Below, piece after piece: positions 8,808 to 17,717 of a DNA stretch of 64,000 nucleotides. This DNA comes from a bacterium 1XD8-76 (GTDB lineage: Bacteria > Bacillota > Clostridia > Lachnospirales > Lachnospiraceae). Numbering within the stretch: position 1 is the stretch's first letter; every line of letters starts with the position of its first letter. The notes under the pieces were generated by a model, which saw nothing but the letters and a program-made list of their open reading frames with translations, was not told the DNA's origin and did no database searches. The translations under genes were made by a program, and so were the position numbers. The DNA lies in assembly GCA_003611955.1 (NCBI GenBank), contig RAZE01000011.1:1-64000 (forward strand), given 5' to 3'.

Positions 8808-10332
8808 GCAGCGTACCTCCCGCCATCAGTAAACCGATGTTCTCTTCATTTGCCTCTTTTCTGTCCAGTACGACATTGATGGAACCGTTATAGATCACAC
8901 CGATCGTGTCCGCAAGTCCCAGTACCTCGTCCAGCTCCAGCGAGATCAGAAGGATTGCCTTGCCCTTGTCCCTCTCCCTTATCAATGTCCTGTGCACATA
9001 CTCGATCGCCCCCACGTCCAGTCCTCTCGTGGGCTGCACCGCGATCAGCAGATCGGGATCGTTTGCGATCTCCCTGCCGATGATGACCTTCTGCTGGTTG
9101 CCGCCGGACAGTCCACGTATCAACAGATCCTTGCAGTTGTCAGGCCTTACATCGTATTCCTTCAAAAGACTCTCCGCCGCCTCACCGATCGCCTTTCGGT
9201 CCAGGATGCCCTTCGGCGAAAATTTTCCGCTTGTGAAATTGTCCAGCACGACATTGTCAGCCACCGTAAAATCAGGGATGATCCCTCTTTTCTGCCTGTC
9301 CTCATGGATCGTGGATATCCCGGAATCCATGGTGTTTCTCGTAGTAGTGTTCTGGATCTCTTTCCCATGGATCTTCACCGTGCCGCTGTCCGCCTTCCGC
9401 AGGTTGGTGATAACTTCCACCAGCTCCTTCTGGCCGTTGCCGTCCACGCCGGCGATCCCGTAAATCTCTCCGCTGCGGACCTTGAACGAGAGATCCCTCA
9501 GCACGGCGACGCCCCTCTCATCCTTCACGTTGACGCCCGATACCTCAAATATAACCTCCCCGGGATCCGCCTCTTTCTTCTCCACTTCCAGCCGGACCTT
9601 TCTGCCCACCATCATGGACGCCAGCTCCTCCTGGCTCACATCCTTCACAGCTACAGTATCAATGTACTCGCCTCTGCGAATGATCGTACAGTAGTCCGCT
9701 GACTTTTTTATCTCTTTTAACTTGTGGGTGATGATAATGATCGTCTTGCCGTCGGCGATCAGGTTTTTCATGATCCGGATCAGCTCGTCAATCTCCTGGG
9801 GCGTCAAAACCGCCGTCGGTTCATCCAGGATCAGGATCTCCGCTCCCCTGTAGAGAGCTTTTAAGATCTCCACCCTCTGCTGCATCCCCACCGAAATATC
9901 GGAGATGACCGCATCGGGATCCACCTGCAGGCCGTACTTTTCGACAATATCTTCCACTTCCTTCCGGGCGCGCTTCATATCGAGCATACCCGCCCCTTTC
10001 ACCGTCTCCATGCCGAGAATGATATTCTGTGTGACCGTAAAATTCTCCACCAGCATAAAGTGCTGATGCACCATGCCGATCCCCTTGGCTATCGCCATGC
10101 CGGGGTTTTTGATCTCCTCTTTTTTTCCGTAGAGACAGATCTCGCCCGAGTCTTTCTGATACAGTCCGTACAGAATGTTCATCAGCGTGGTCTTGCCCGC
10201 GCCGTTCTCCCCCAGTATCGCGTGGACGGAGCCTTTCTCTACGTCCAGGCGCACATTGTTCAGCGCACAGTAGGAGCCGAATCGAATCGTGATATCTTTC
10301 ATCTGCACGGCATATTCTTTACTGTTTCCCAT
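8800..10332 (-). CDS. nupO: Nucleoside ABC transporter ATPase with two nucleotide-binding domains (NupO-like)
   Basis: A 510-residue protein with two tandem ABC ATPase domains, as in ribose and nucleoside importers. Domain 1 has Walker A GENGAGKTT, signature ISVGMQQRVEILK and Walker B ILILDEPTAVL. Domain 2 has a degenerate Walker A (GVDGNGQKE) and the signature LSGGNQQKVIIGRE, the usual asymmetry for this family. I place the start at the ATG at 10332, which follows GAGGGGG; it overlaps the stop of the lipoprotein gene. The chain powers import of nucleosides delivered by the BMP lipoprotein. Confidence 0.9.
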   Translation of the reverse strand: MGNSKEYAVQMKDITIRFGSYCALNNVRLDVEKGSVHAILGENGAGKTTLMNILYGLYQKDSGEICLYGKKEEIKNPGMAIAKGIGMVHQHFMLVENFTVTQNIILGMETVKGAGMLDMKRARKEVEDIVEKYGLQVDPDAVISDISVGMQQRVEILKALYRGAEILILDEPTAVLTPQEIDELIRIMKNLIADGKTIIIITHKLKEIKKSADYCTIIRRGEYIDTVAVKDVSQEELASMMVGRKVRLEVEKKEADPGEVIFEVSGVNVKDERGVAVLRDLSFKVRSGEIYGIAGVDGNGQKELVEVITNLRKADSGTVKIHGKEIQNTTTRNTMDSGISTIHEDRQKRGIIPDFTVADNVVLDNFTSGKFSPKGILDRKAIGEAAESLLKEYDVRPDNCKDLLIRGLSGGNQQKVIIGREIANDPDLLIAVQPTRGLDVGAIEYVHRTLIRERDKGKAILLISLELDEVLGLADTIGVIYNGSINVVLDRKEANEENIGLLMAGGTLHE

Positions 10333-11368
10333 CGTGAAGCCCCCTCTCCCTGACAAATTCCTGATACTCTTCCTCTGTTTTCGGCGGAACGATCTCACCG
10401 TTTTGTATCTGCTCCGCAATATCTTCCGCCGCCTTCTGGATCTCTGCGTCCATATTCGGATTCTCCGCAGGTATGCCCGCGCATCCCTCCTTCATTCCAT
10501 AGCTCAGCGTCTCGCCGCCGAGCTCCTCCCCTTCCATCATCCTCCTGGAGACGATGCCGATCGCCACATCCACATTTTTCAGGGCGGATGTCAGCACGTT
10601 GTCCGGGGCGAGATAGGACTGATCCTTATCCACGCCGATCACATATTTGTCCCACTCCTTCGCGGCCTCGATCACGCCGTAACCGGCGCCGCCCGCCGCA
10701 TGGAAGATCACATCGCAGCCCGAGGAATACATTTTACCCGCCACAGCCTTCGCCTTTGCCGCGTCCGCGTAGCTCTCCGTCATCTGTACCTGGATCTCGA
10801 TCTCTTTTCCCAGCTCCTTCGCCGCATAGGCGACGCCCGCCGCGTAGCCGTACTCAAACTGCATGCTTGTATCCGTCCGCACCGCGCCGACATATCCCAC
10901 TTTGCCTGTATGCGTCGTTCTTCCCGCAATATAGCCGACAATAAAGGAGGGCTCCTCCGCCCGGAAGATCACCGACGTCACATTGAACGGCGCGTCCGGC
11001 ACCTGGTTGTCGATCAGAGCGAAGGAAATATCCGGGTTCATCCTGGCGACCGTGGCAATGGAATCCGCCATCGCAAACCCTGTCCCCCAGATCAGGTCGT
11101 TAAACCCGTCTGTGGCACGGTCCAGGTTCGTGATATAATCCGATGCCTGTTTTGATTCTATGTAGCTGACCTCCGCTCCGGTCTCCTCCGAAAACCTCTG
11201 AAGCCCCTCCCACGCCAGCTGGTTAAACGCCTGGTCGTTCACGCCGCCGGTGTCGGTGATCGTCGCCACCTTATATGTTGTCGTGTCCTTCTGCGGAACA
11301 CTGCATCCTGTTATCAGCGACGCTGCCGTCAGGAGCGCTGCCGCCGATAAAATACCTTTTCTCTTCAT
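10319..11368 (-). CDS. nupN: BMP-family nucleoside-binding lipoprotein
   Basis: About 349 residues with a lipoprotein signal peptide ending in LITGC and a periplasmic-binding fold of the basic membrane protein (BMP/TmpC) family. Family blocks are TDTGGVNDQAFNQLAWEGL, the NPDISFALID strand, GYIAGRTTHTGKVGYVGA and ADVIFHAAGG-like GCDVIFHAAGGAG. It captures nucleosides outside the cell for the permeases encoded next. The ATG at 11368 is chosen because GGAGGT sits a few bases before it, inside what would be a longer reading frame. Confidence 0.9.
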   Translation of the reverse strand: MKRKGILSAAALLTAASLITGCSVPQKDTTTYKVATITDTGGVNDQAFNQLAWEGLQRFSEETGAEVSYIESKQASDYITNLDRATDGFNDLIWGTGFAMADSIATVARMNPDISFALIDNQVPDAPFNVTSVIFRAEEPSFIVGYIAGRTTHTGKVGYVGAVRTDTSMQFEYGYAAGVAYAAKELGKEIEIQVQMTESYADAAKAKAVAGKMYSSGCDVIFHAAGGAGYGVIEAAKEWDKYVIGVDKDQSYLAPDNVLTSALKNVDVAIGIVSRRMMEGEELGGETLSYGMKEGCAGIPAENPNMDAEIQKAAEDIAEQIQNGEIVPPKTEEEYQEFVRERGLHDGKQ

Positions 11369-11399
11369 GATGACCTCCATATGCTATTTTCAGAATAGC

Positions 11400-12104
11400 T
11401 TAAAACAGATTCTTCTTCGTATATGCGTCCATCGCCTCATACTGCTGCCTCGAAATGCAGATCTTCCCGGCCTGTATGGAAATATATCCCTTCTCCTGCA
11501 GCCTTTTGATATTTCTGTTGATCGTCTTGACATGAAAACCTGTCGTGTTCGCGATCTCGTCCCTCGTCTTCCCGATCGTCACACTGCCGTTTTTCCGGTG
11601 CTTCTCATACTGGCTCAAAAAATAGAGGATCAGCCGGTCATCACAGTTTAACAGCAGATGTTTCCGGTTTTCCATCGTCTGATGCGTTAACTCCAACAGG
11701 AGCCTCTGCGCCCGCAGAAACAACGCGTTCCCATCCGTCTTCATCCATCTGAAATATACCGTGGACGGTATCACCCAAAAAATACAGTCTGTCACCGTAC
11801 AGATCGTAATGCTGTACTCCGGGATTCCCGACAGGCACTCGTACTCTCCCAAAACATTCCCCGGGCCGAACTCCTTAAATGTATAGACCTTGCCCTGAAT
11901 CTGGGTATCGATCCCCTGTGCCTTCCCACTCAGGATTATAAAAATATTGGTGCATTTTTCTCCGGCTACTATAAAATTGTGTCCTTTCCGCACTTCCCGC
12001 ACAGTCAGGTTTTCCGCCACCTCTTTTGTGCAGTCCGCCAAGAGCCTGCGCATATACTTTTGTTCCTCTAAAGGTAATAACTTAATTTTTTCCATGGAAT
12101 TCAT
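11400..12104 (-). CDS. Crp/Fnr-family transcriptional regulator of the nucleoside operon
   Basis: A 234-residue protein with an N-terminal cyclic-nucleotide-binding-type beta-roll (NIFIILSGKAQGI, GNVLGEYECLSG) and a C-terminal winged helix (TRDEIANTTGFHVKTINRNIKRLQEKGYI). It lacks the cysteine cluster of true Fnr and many ligand contacts of true Crp, so the effector is unknown. It is the first gene before the BMP lipoprotein (31 bp between coding regions, same strand), so it most likely controls nucleoside uptake. The ATG has AGAGGTGACGAG in front. A 12-bp dyad lies about 95 bp upstream. Confidence 0.85.
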   Translation of the reverse strand: MNSMEKIKLLPLEEQKYMRRLLADCTKEVAENLTVREVRKGHNFIVAGEKCTNIFIILSGKAQGIDTQIQGKVYTFKEFGPGNVLGEYECLSGIPEYSITICTVTDCIFWVIPSTVYFRWMKTDGNALFLRAQRLLLELTHQTMENRKHLLLNCDDRLILYFLSQYEKHRKNGSVTIGKTRDEIANTTGFHVKTINRNIKRLQEKGYISIQAGKICISRQQYEAMDAYTKKNLF

Positions 12105-12198
12105 CTCGTCACCTCTTGATGAACATTATATTTTTTTCAGGCTTTGTTTTTAAGGACATATGCTCCTTTTCGCTCTTATTATTTAATTTTTGACGTTT

Positions 12199-12228
12199 TA
12201 TACAAAAACAAAAACGTGTTTTTGTATA
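12199..12228. promoter_or_regulatory. 12-bp inverted repeat upstream of the Crp-type gene
   Basis: TATACAAAAACA and TGTTTTTGTATA are exact reverse complements separated by 6 bp. The position, about 95 bp before the regulator start in an AT-rich gap, suggests an operator, perhaps for autoregulation. No protein can be assigned to it from sequence alone. Confidence 0.45.
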
Positions 12229-12275
12229 TTTTTCCTAATATATTTTTATATATATCCAAATTCATGGCATACTAA

Positions 12276-12309
12276 AGGAGGATATTCCCTCTTTCATGAA
12301 TATCCTCCT
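12276..12309 (-). terminator. Possible weak terminator
   Basis: A perfect 12-bp stem AGGAGGATATTC/GAATATCCTCCT with a 10-base loop, followed on the minus strand only by TTTAG. It lies downstream of the small membrane protein gene and may end its transcript. The poor T-run makes this uncertain. The rest of 12105-12441 holds a broken open-frame remnant (minus strand, about 12313-12430) and nothing else I can support. Confidence 0.4.
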
Positions 12310-12441
12310 GTCTCACAGATCGGTTCTATGTATTCTGCGGATCGCCATCAGAATATTGACACCGGCAAAACATATCCCCAGAAATAGGCGGATGAACGGG
12401 CGGCAGCAAAGGCATCCTTGATTCCCACGTTTCCCATCCAG

Positions 12442-12834
12442 TTAAATTTTCCTGAGATAGTCTATCTTAATATAGCAGTCCTGATCCGCTCTCTCCCGGA
12501 ACTCCTCGTCATACTCCGCATCATAAATGGCAATATCCGACATCCCCCCATAGGGAAAGATGCGAATATTCTCCAGCTTTTCCAGCGTATTGTGCGCTTC
12601 GATGTATTCTTTTGCCGCCTCATAGCCTAAAGAGCATTTTATGACCTTCTCCCCTTTGATATGCAGCCAGTACACGTCGGAGACATGTACTTTTACCGGG
12701 TACACTGTCTCGCATCCCTCAGGCAGATGCAAGCTCTCTATTTTCAGAATGACCGGAACTTTCCAGCCGAATAAAAACAACAGGATCGCTGCAGCCACAA
12801 TAATATACGCAGCCGTTTTTGCCTTTCTTTTCAT
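12442..12834 (-). CDS. Small membrane-anchored protein, function unknown
   Basis: About 130 residues: a basic N-terminus (MKRKAKTAAY), one transmembrane helix (roughly residues 7-25), then an extracytoplasmic domain of about 100 residues with tyrosines and acidic stretches. I do not recognise the family. The ATG at 12834 follows GGAGGAAAGCA, which decides the start. It lies 47 bp downstream of ogt on the same strand and may share its transcript. Confidence 0.6.
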   Translation of the reverse strand: MKRKAKTAAYIIVAAAILLFLFGWKVPVILKIESLHLPEGCETVYPVKVHVSDVYWLHIKGEKVIKCSLGYEAAKEYIEAHNTLEKLENIRIFPYGGMSDIAIYDAEYDEEFRERADQDCYIKIDYLRKI

Positions 12835-12880
12835 TGCTTTCCTCCGAAATCTTATTCCGGTATATTGTATCCTCACAGAT

Positions 12881-13426
12881 CTAAGGCGCCGTCGTTACTT
12901 TCGGCACAAAAAATTCTGACATATCTACCCCTTCATGCCTCAGCAGCTTTATTTTCCTGTCGATGCCGCCCGCGTATCCCGTCAGACTCTTATTAGTCCC
13001 GACCACCCGATGGCAGGGTATGATCACAGAGATCGGGTTATGCGCTACGGCGCCGCCCGCCGCCTGAGCGGACATGGTCTCTTTTCCCATGCGGGATGCC
13101 ATCTTTCTCGCGATCTCACCGTAAGTGATAACGCTTCCATAAGGAACTTCGCAGAGTATCTTCCAGACTTCCTGCCGGAATGCCCCGCCCTGCGGCGCGA
13201 GGGGCAGCTCCTTTATGTCCGGCTTTTTTCCGGCAAAGTAGGCATCCAGCCAATCTGCGGCTCTCTGCAATACCGAAATACCTTCCCGCAGGATAGGCTC
13301 CTCCGATAATGTTCCGAGAAAATATTTCTGCCCTTCTATCCAGAGCCCTACGATATGCTTCTTTTCATCGTCACAGACAACGACCATATTTCCTATGTTG
13401 GATTGATAGTTTATATGATAATACAT
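12881..13426 (-). CDS. ogt: Methylated-DNA--[protein]-cysteine S-methyltransferase
   Basis: About 181 residues. The C-terminal half carries the suicide active site PCHRVV and the helix-turn-helix region FRQEVWKILCEVPYGSVITYGEIA of O6-alkylguanine-DNA alkyltransferases, which transfer the alkyl group from damaged guanine to the active-site cysteine. The N-terminal half is the usual less conserved domain. The ATG at 13426 is chosen because GGAGTCGG precedes it; the upstream ATG has no ribosome binding site. The glycine-rich VGTNKSLTGYAGG and LLRHEG end blocks are intact, so it should be functional. Confidence 0.92.
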   Translation of the reverse strand: MYYHINYQSNIGNMVVVCDDEKKHIVGLWIEGQKYFLGTLSEEPILREGISVLQRAADWLDAYFAGKKPDIKELPLAPQGGAFRQEVWKILCEVPYGSVITYGEIARKMASRMGKETMSAQAAGGAVAHNPISVIIPCHRVVGTNKSLTGYAGGIDRKIKLLRHEGVDMSEFFVPKVTTAP

Positions 13427-13495
13427 TTTTTCCGACTCCATTATTTTATATCTGCATGACCAGAAACACGTCAGTGCTAAATTTGTATTTATATT

Positions 13496-14539
13496 TTATT
13501 GAAGTGTCAACTCAAAAGGCTCTCCGATCTGCACATAGTCATGGCTCATCTGCCCGCTTTCCTTCGGCAGTTCCACCCCATAGAGTGTAATTGTCACCTT
13601 CTCCGCTTCCGCGTCCAGCCTGCCGTCATACTGCAATTCCTCATTCTGCATATGTCCCGAATCCATATCCTGTATCCTTACGCCAAACTCCGCCTTATTT
13701 CCATTGGAGTCCTCCGCTTCCGCCTTAAAGATATAACCGGAAGTATCGGAAAGGGAATAGAATATCCTCTGTTCCAGTTCGTTGGATGTGAATTCATCCA
13801 GCGTTATCTCTCCGCCGTTCGGAACTGCAAAGGTTTTTCCGATCACTGTCCGTTTTGTATCGGCAATCAGCTCCGCTCCGTCCGCTTTGAAGGCAAAATT
13901 CCAGTTTCCCTTCACCGTATCTGTTATTCCGATCCGCTCAAAGTTTATCTGAAACTCATTTTCTCCGGAGAAGTCCGCATTCTCCACAAAATATTCCAGC
14001 ACTACCCCGACAATCTTCTGCTCTCCATCCAGGAACTCAGCTCCTCCTCCAACTCCGTCCGTCATATTTACTCCATTGATATACAGACTTCCGTCAGCAG
14101 TCAGTATCTCATCCATCGCCTCGCCGTCTTCCCGCTGCAGCGTATAGTTGATCACCAGTTTCTCTTCGCTGGCAACAGCCTCCTGCAGCGTGATAACATA
14201 GCCCTTATCCGCAACAGACGTATTGATCACTTCCCTGTAATCCGCCAGATCCCTGGAAATCCCCAGCGCACTCCCGATGCTCCAACTGATCTGCCGCATC
14301 ATGGCGTGAACGTCATCACTGAATAATACCGTCCCGACGAGCAGGATCAGCGCCGCACATGCCGCATATATCCCTTTCGGTTTTCTCTTTTTTGTCAATC
14401 TTTCCCTTTGTATTTCCTGCATTATATATTTTTTATACTGTTCCATTTTCACATTACCCGGGCTTTCCGTCAGGGTGATCCCGTCTGTGCCAAGCTCTGT
14501 CTCTATTCTGTTTGCCAGTTCATAGGCCTTCCTGTTCAT
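13496..14539 (-). CDS. DUF4179 domain membrane protein, probable anti-sigma partner
   Basis: About 347 residues. A cytoplasmic N-terminal region of some 55 residues precedes one transmembrane helix (GIYAACAALILLVGTVLF) and a long extracytoplasmic beta-rich domain of the DUF4179 type. Proteins with this layout next to sigma-70 genes usually act as membrane-bound anti-sigma factors. The coding region follows the sigma factor directly: a TTG at 14545 overlaps the sigma stop, and an ATG at 14539 with GAGGG seven bases before it is the better start. Sequestering the sigma factor at the membrane until an envelope signal arrives is inference from gene order. Confidence 0.75.
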   Translation of the reverse strand: MNRKAYELANRIETELGTDGITLTESPGNVKMEQYKKYIMQEIQRERLTKKRKPKGIYAACAALILLVGTVLFSDDVHAMMRQISWSIGSALGISRDLADYREVINTSVADKGYVITLQEAVASEEKLVINYTLQREDGEAMDEILTADGSLYINGVNMTDGVGGGAEFLDGEQKIVGVVLEYFVENADFSGENEFQINFERIGITDTVKGNWNFAFKADGAELIADTKRTVIGKTFAVPNGGEITLDEFTSNELEQRIFYSLSDTSGYIFKAEAEDSNGNKAEFGVRIQDMDSGHMQNEELQYDGRLDAEAEKVTITLYGVELPKESGQMSHDYVQIGEPFELTLQ

Positions 14540-14541
14540 AC

Positions 14542-15099
14542 TCAAGCCCTCTTCCTTTCATTGATTTTTCTGCGTATCTTCTGTTTTCCGCGAAAGAGGC
14601 GCACATACACATTCTCTCTGCTGATGCCAAGCGCCTCACCTGCTTCTCCTGGTTCTTCCTCTTCGAGGAATATCCTCCTGAACAACTCCTGATCCTTCTC
14701 ATTTAGACATTTCAGAATATCCTGTGTCTCCTCGGAAAGTCCCTGTTCTGTCAGCCTCAGAAATTCTTTCTCTTCCTGCGGAATCTCCACATCTTCCAGT
14801 GAAACTGTCTGCATCCGGAATTCCCTCTGTATTTTCCGCAGGGTGTCTATGGCTTCTAACCTTGCCACGCCTGCCGCCCAGCCCGCAAAGCTTCCCCTGT
14901 TTTCATCAAAGCTGTCTATGTTTTTCCAGATGCCCAGGAATATGTCGTTCATACACTCATCAATCCTGTCCGGCGTCATAAAAAGGCGCTTCCGAACGAT
15001 GGAATGCAAGAGTCCTCCGTAAGTCTCTATCACATAGAGAATACCTTCCTCCCTGCGTTTTTTGATCAGATCCACAAAATTGTTTTCATTTGCCTTCAT
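14542..15099 (-). CDS. Sigma-70 family RNA polymerase sigma factor (ECF type)
   Basis: About 185 residues with sigma region 2 (ERIDECMNDIFLGIWKNI-like block DRIDECMNDIFLGIWKNIDSF, then FAGWAAGVARLEAIDTLRK) and region 4 (LNEKDQELFRRIFLEEEEPGEAGEALGISRENVYVRLFRGKQK). It would direct RNA polymerase to a small regulon, probably including its own operon. The ATG at 15099 follows GAGGGTTACTAT. It is paired with the DUF4179 membrane protein downstream. No clear promoter could be read upstream. Confidence 0.88.
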   Translation of the reverse strand: MKANENNFVDLIKKRREEGILYVIETYGGLLHSIVRKRLFMTPDRIDECMNDIFLGIWKNIDSFDENRGSFAGWAAGVARLEAIDTLRKIQREFRMQTVSLEDVEIPQEEKEFLRLTEQGLSEETQDILKCLNEKDQELFRRIFLEEEEPGEAGEALGISRENVYVRLFRGKQKIRRKINERKRA

Positions 15100-15255
15100 A
15101 TAGTAACCCTCAAAAAATTCCGTAAGCTTACGCGGCACCCGGCCGTGGCGCCATGATCCGGTGCAGAAATATTTTTCATTTCTGTACCTTTCACTTTATA
15201 CTTCGTTTTCCGGAAGCAAAATCTTACAGTTTTTTTATTTTTTTCTGATCAACGC

Positions 15256-15319
15256 AAAAAAACCGCCGAACATTCCTCCTGTATTTTTTACTGAAAGGAA
15301 TCGTCCCGGCGGATTTTTT
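15256..15319 (-). terminator. Intrinsic terminator after the HD-domain gene
   Basis: An outer CCGCCG/CGGCGG stem and an inner ATTCCT/AGGAAT stem form an interrupted hairpin, with T-runs of six and seven on the two strands. It lies 60 bp after the HD gene stop and can also insulate the sigma gene. The remainder of 15100-15381 shows no gene. Confidence 0.75.
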
Positions 15320-15381
15320 GTCAGTCTTATGGTTTTTCGTATTGTTCTATAACATCACATGAATCACTCTCAGCACTTCCA

Positions 15382-15942
15382 CTACTGTCTTCTCTGCTTC
15401 CTCTGCATCCTCACATAATTTCTCTTTAATACCCCTTCTCCAAACGCACAGATCTTATCCGCAAGGCAGACTAAAACCGCTTCCCTGGATCTGGGGAAAT
15501 GTCTGAAAGTCAGCGGCCACATATGGCTGGTAATGATATTTTTTTCCAGATCCGATAATTGAAACTCTTTTTCCGCATTTTTTAACGCGGTATCGGGGTG
15601 CCCAAACCAGTGATCCTTTGTTCTGATCTGCTCATTATGCCTTGCCTGATACAGGTAATAGTCATGCAGCATGGCGCCTGTCGCCAAACTCTTTCCGTCG
15701 ATATCCAGATACAGCCTGCGGGAAATATCATACGCGCAGAGAGCCACTCTGGAACTGTGGTCATAGAGATTGGAAATATAATGGTTCGGATATTTTTTCA
15801 GTTCCTGAATCAGTGGATCTTCCCTCAATCTGATAAAAGTCTCCCAAAATTTCTCTCTGTCTCTGTTTCCTTTATAATGCATCGCTCCTGTTGATGCTCC
15901 TTTCCGGTCAGAAGTATGATTTTCTTTATTCACGCAGATCAT
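15382..15942 (-). CDS. HD-domain protein (predicted phosphohydrolase)
   Basis: A 186-residue protein with a metal-dependent HD domain: YDHSSRVALCAYDI carries the first histidine, GAMLHDYYLY the HD pair, and TSHMWPLT and CLADKICAF later ligands. Such domains hydrolyse nucleotides or cyclic nucleotides; the substrate here is unknown, and the closest look is to the small clostridial HD phosphohydrolases. Start choice is uncertain: the ATG at 15942 lacks a clear ribosome binding site, while an internal ATG at 15882 lies just behind AGGAG. A near-perfect dyad over its -10 region suggests repression. Confidence 0.75.
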   Translation of the reverse strand: MICVNKENHTSDRKGASTGAMHYKGNRDREKFWETFIRLREDPLIQELKKYPNHYISNLYDHSSRVALCAYDISRRLYLDIDGKSLATGAMLHDYYLYQARHNEQIRTKDHWFGHPDTALKNAEKEFQLSDLEKNIITSHMWPLTFRHFPRSREAVLVCLADKICAFGEGVLKRNYVRMQRKQRRQ

Positions 15943-15977
15943 GAGTCAAGCAGATGCACGCTCGCTTCGCTCGGCGC

Positions 15978-16005
15978 TGGTATCATATCTGTCGATATTA
16001 TACCA
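15978..16005. promoter_or_regulatory. Dyad overlapping the HD-gene promoter
   Basis: TGGTATCATATC and GATATTATACCA form a 12-bp inverted repeat with one mismatch and a 4-bp centre. The right arm contains the minus-strand TATAAT (15997-16002) about 55 bp before the HD gene start, so a bound protein would block transcription. Confidence 0.45.
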
Positions 16006-16044
16006 TGTTCCCACTCAAAATACAAACGGAGCAATTTTACCTGC

Positions 16045-17703
16045 TTACTTCGGATCCCTTCTTCTATTCGTCTTCCGCTTAAACAATACAGCAAATATCA
16101 ATCCTGCAATTAGTACTAAAAAACATACACCATACAGCGTAAGATTTTGCATTACACTGTTTGTTGTATTTCCGCCAAAATTCCTGTTAGGCGTATTCCA
16201 CTTCTCCTCCATTTCTCCAAATGGAGGGAAGCCTTTTTCCCCCTCGACTTCTACATTTCCTGCCTCTTTTTTATCCGTTCTGTCATTAAAATCACGTCCT
16301 CCGCCCATATTCATAGTTCCCATAACGGATATATCAATATGCGATGCATCAATTAATGTATTTGAATCGGACTGTTCCTTTGCAGTAGACGGAATTATTC
16401 CCTTAAGCTGTCCATGAACGGATTGTCCTCGTAACTCGATTACCTCACAAAGTACTTCTGCGGCTTCTTCATATTCAGCATAAGTATAAAGTGCATTGGG
16501 GTCTGTCTTTACCAATTCATCAATCTGTGTACGAGTACGATTATAAAACTGTTCAAATCCACCGCCAACTAAATATTCCTCCACAAGTTGCCACATATAT
16601 TTATAATACTGATCATGCCATTCTTCGTTCTCCAAAAGGCTGTCAAAAAAATTCGTTCCGGAAAAAGCATTATCTATCGCATCGTTAACAGTAGATGTTG
16701 CACCATTTGAAGAATTTCCATCCGTTCTGTCCATTCCTCCCATTCCACCAAGAGAAAGATTGTAATCCCAGGGAAGAATATTGAGCATTCCATCCGATTC
16801 ATAAAGATAATAATTGTGAGCCATCATTCCTGAGAGACTGTCTGTATTCACTGAGAATATATGAACTGCTGCATATTTCAGAAGATTATCTATGTCCATA
16901 TAAGTATCCAACCCTGTTCCTTCAGATATATTTCGTAAAGCTGTCACAACCCTTCTATGGTCTGCTTTTGTGGTATCTGTAACTTCGCAATTCCATATAG
17001 TCGAATAGCTATCCAAAGTATCATCTACATAATTCAAATCTGCACCGCCTCCGCCCACAGCCCCAAAATTCATACTGTCAGGCTTATAAAGTTCACCATA
17101 ATCCGCGCCATAATTACGAAGCATAAAACTTTCCTCCACTGCTTCAAGCGCAAGGTAAACTCCCCAATATTCTCCATTCACAGAAATTTCAGCATAATTA
17201 CAGAGAGAAGCATCCACCCCCATATACTGAAACATATCATAAATTAATGCTTCTTTCATATTGGTAGCATCTGCAAAATTATTATTCAAAATAAGCTTAT
17301 CAAGCCCATAACAAGTTTGTCCGTCCACAAATTGATCAAACTCAAGTTTCAGACTATATCTATCATTATCAGGTTCGCTGGCGATTGAACTTAAGCTTGT
17401 ATTTCCCTTAGGGCGAATACCGATGTTATAAAAAAGTTCGCCGTTTACTTCGACATCACATGAATAATATTCTTCAGCAATTGCATTAGAAAGCATATTA
17501 TCCCATTGCTTCTCGTCCATGATTATATTGACACTGATAATTTCGCTTGTGTCAAATAATTTTGATTCATATTCCATCGCAATACCGGAACCACCCAGAG
17601 CATTTTTTATATCATTGGAACAGCCCATCGCACACAAGCATAAACATACAGCAATCGCCATAATTACAGCAATTATTTTAGTCATGTGTTTATTTGCAAT
17701 CAT
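16045..17703 (-). CDS. cotH: CotH-family protein kinase, lipoprotein with C-terminal membrane helix
   Basis: A 552-residue protein with a signal peptide and lipobox-like CAMGC, a CotH kinase-like domain, and a C-terminal transmembrane helix (about residues 525-545) followed by a basic tail. CotH motifs include the N-terminal SVNIIMDEKQWDNML, KGNTS, DKLILNNNFADATNM, GVYLALEAVEE and the metal-binding LPWDYN. Bacillus CotH phosphorylates spore coat proteins; here the protein is anchored to the membrane and is not obviously a coat protein. The GGAGGTATAC site decides the ATG at 17703. It is last in a three-gene set with DUF4956 and VTC genes (14-bp gap). Base composition is more AT-rich than the flanks. 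Confidence 0.88.
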   Translation of the reverse strand: MIANKHMTKIIAVIMAIAVCLCLCAMGCSNDIKNALGGSGIAMEYESKLFDTSEIISVNIIMDEKQWDNMLSNAIAEEYYSCDVEVNGELFYNIGIRPKGNTSLSSIASEPDNDRYSLKLEFDQFVDGQTCYGLDKLILNNNFADATNMKEALIYDMFQYMGVDASLCNYAEISVNGEYWGVYLALEAVEESFMLRNYGADYGELYKPDSMNFGAVGGGGADLNYVDDTLDSYSTIWNCEVTDTTKADHRRVVTALRNISEGTGLDTYMDIDNLLKYAAVHIFSVNTDSLSGMMAHNYYLYESDGMLNILPWDYNLSLGGMGGMDRTDGNSSNGATSTVNDAIDNAFSGTNFFDSLLENEEWHDQYYKYMWQLVEEYLVGGGFEQFYNRTRTQIDELVKTDPNALYTYAEYEEAAEVLCEVIELRGQSVHGQLKGIIPSTAKEQSDSNTLIDASHIDISVMGTMNMGGGRDFNDRTDKKEAGNVEVEGEKGFPPFGEMEEKWNTPNRNFGGNTTNSVMQNLTLYGVCFLVLIAGLIFAVLFKRKTNRRRDPK

Positions 17704-17717
17704 GTATACCTCCGTTC

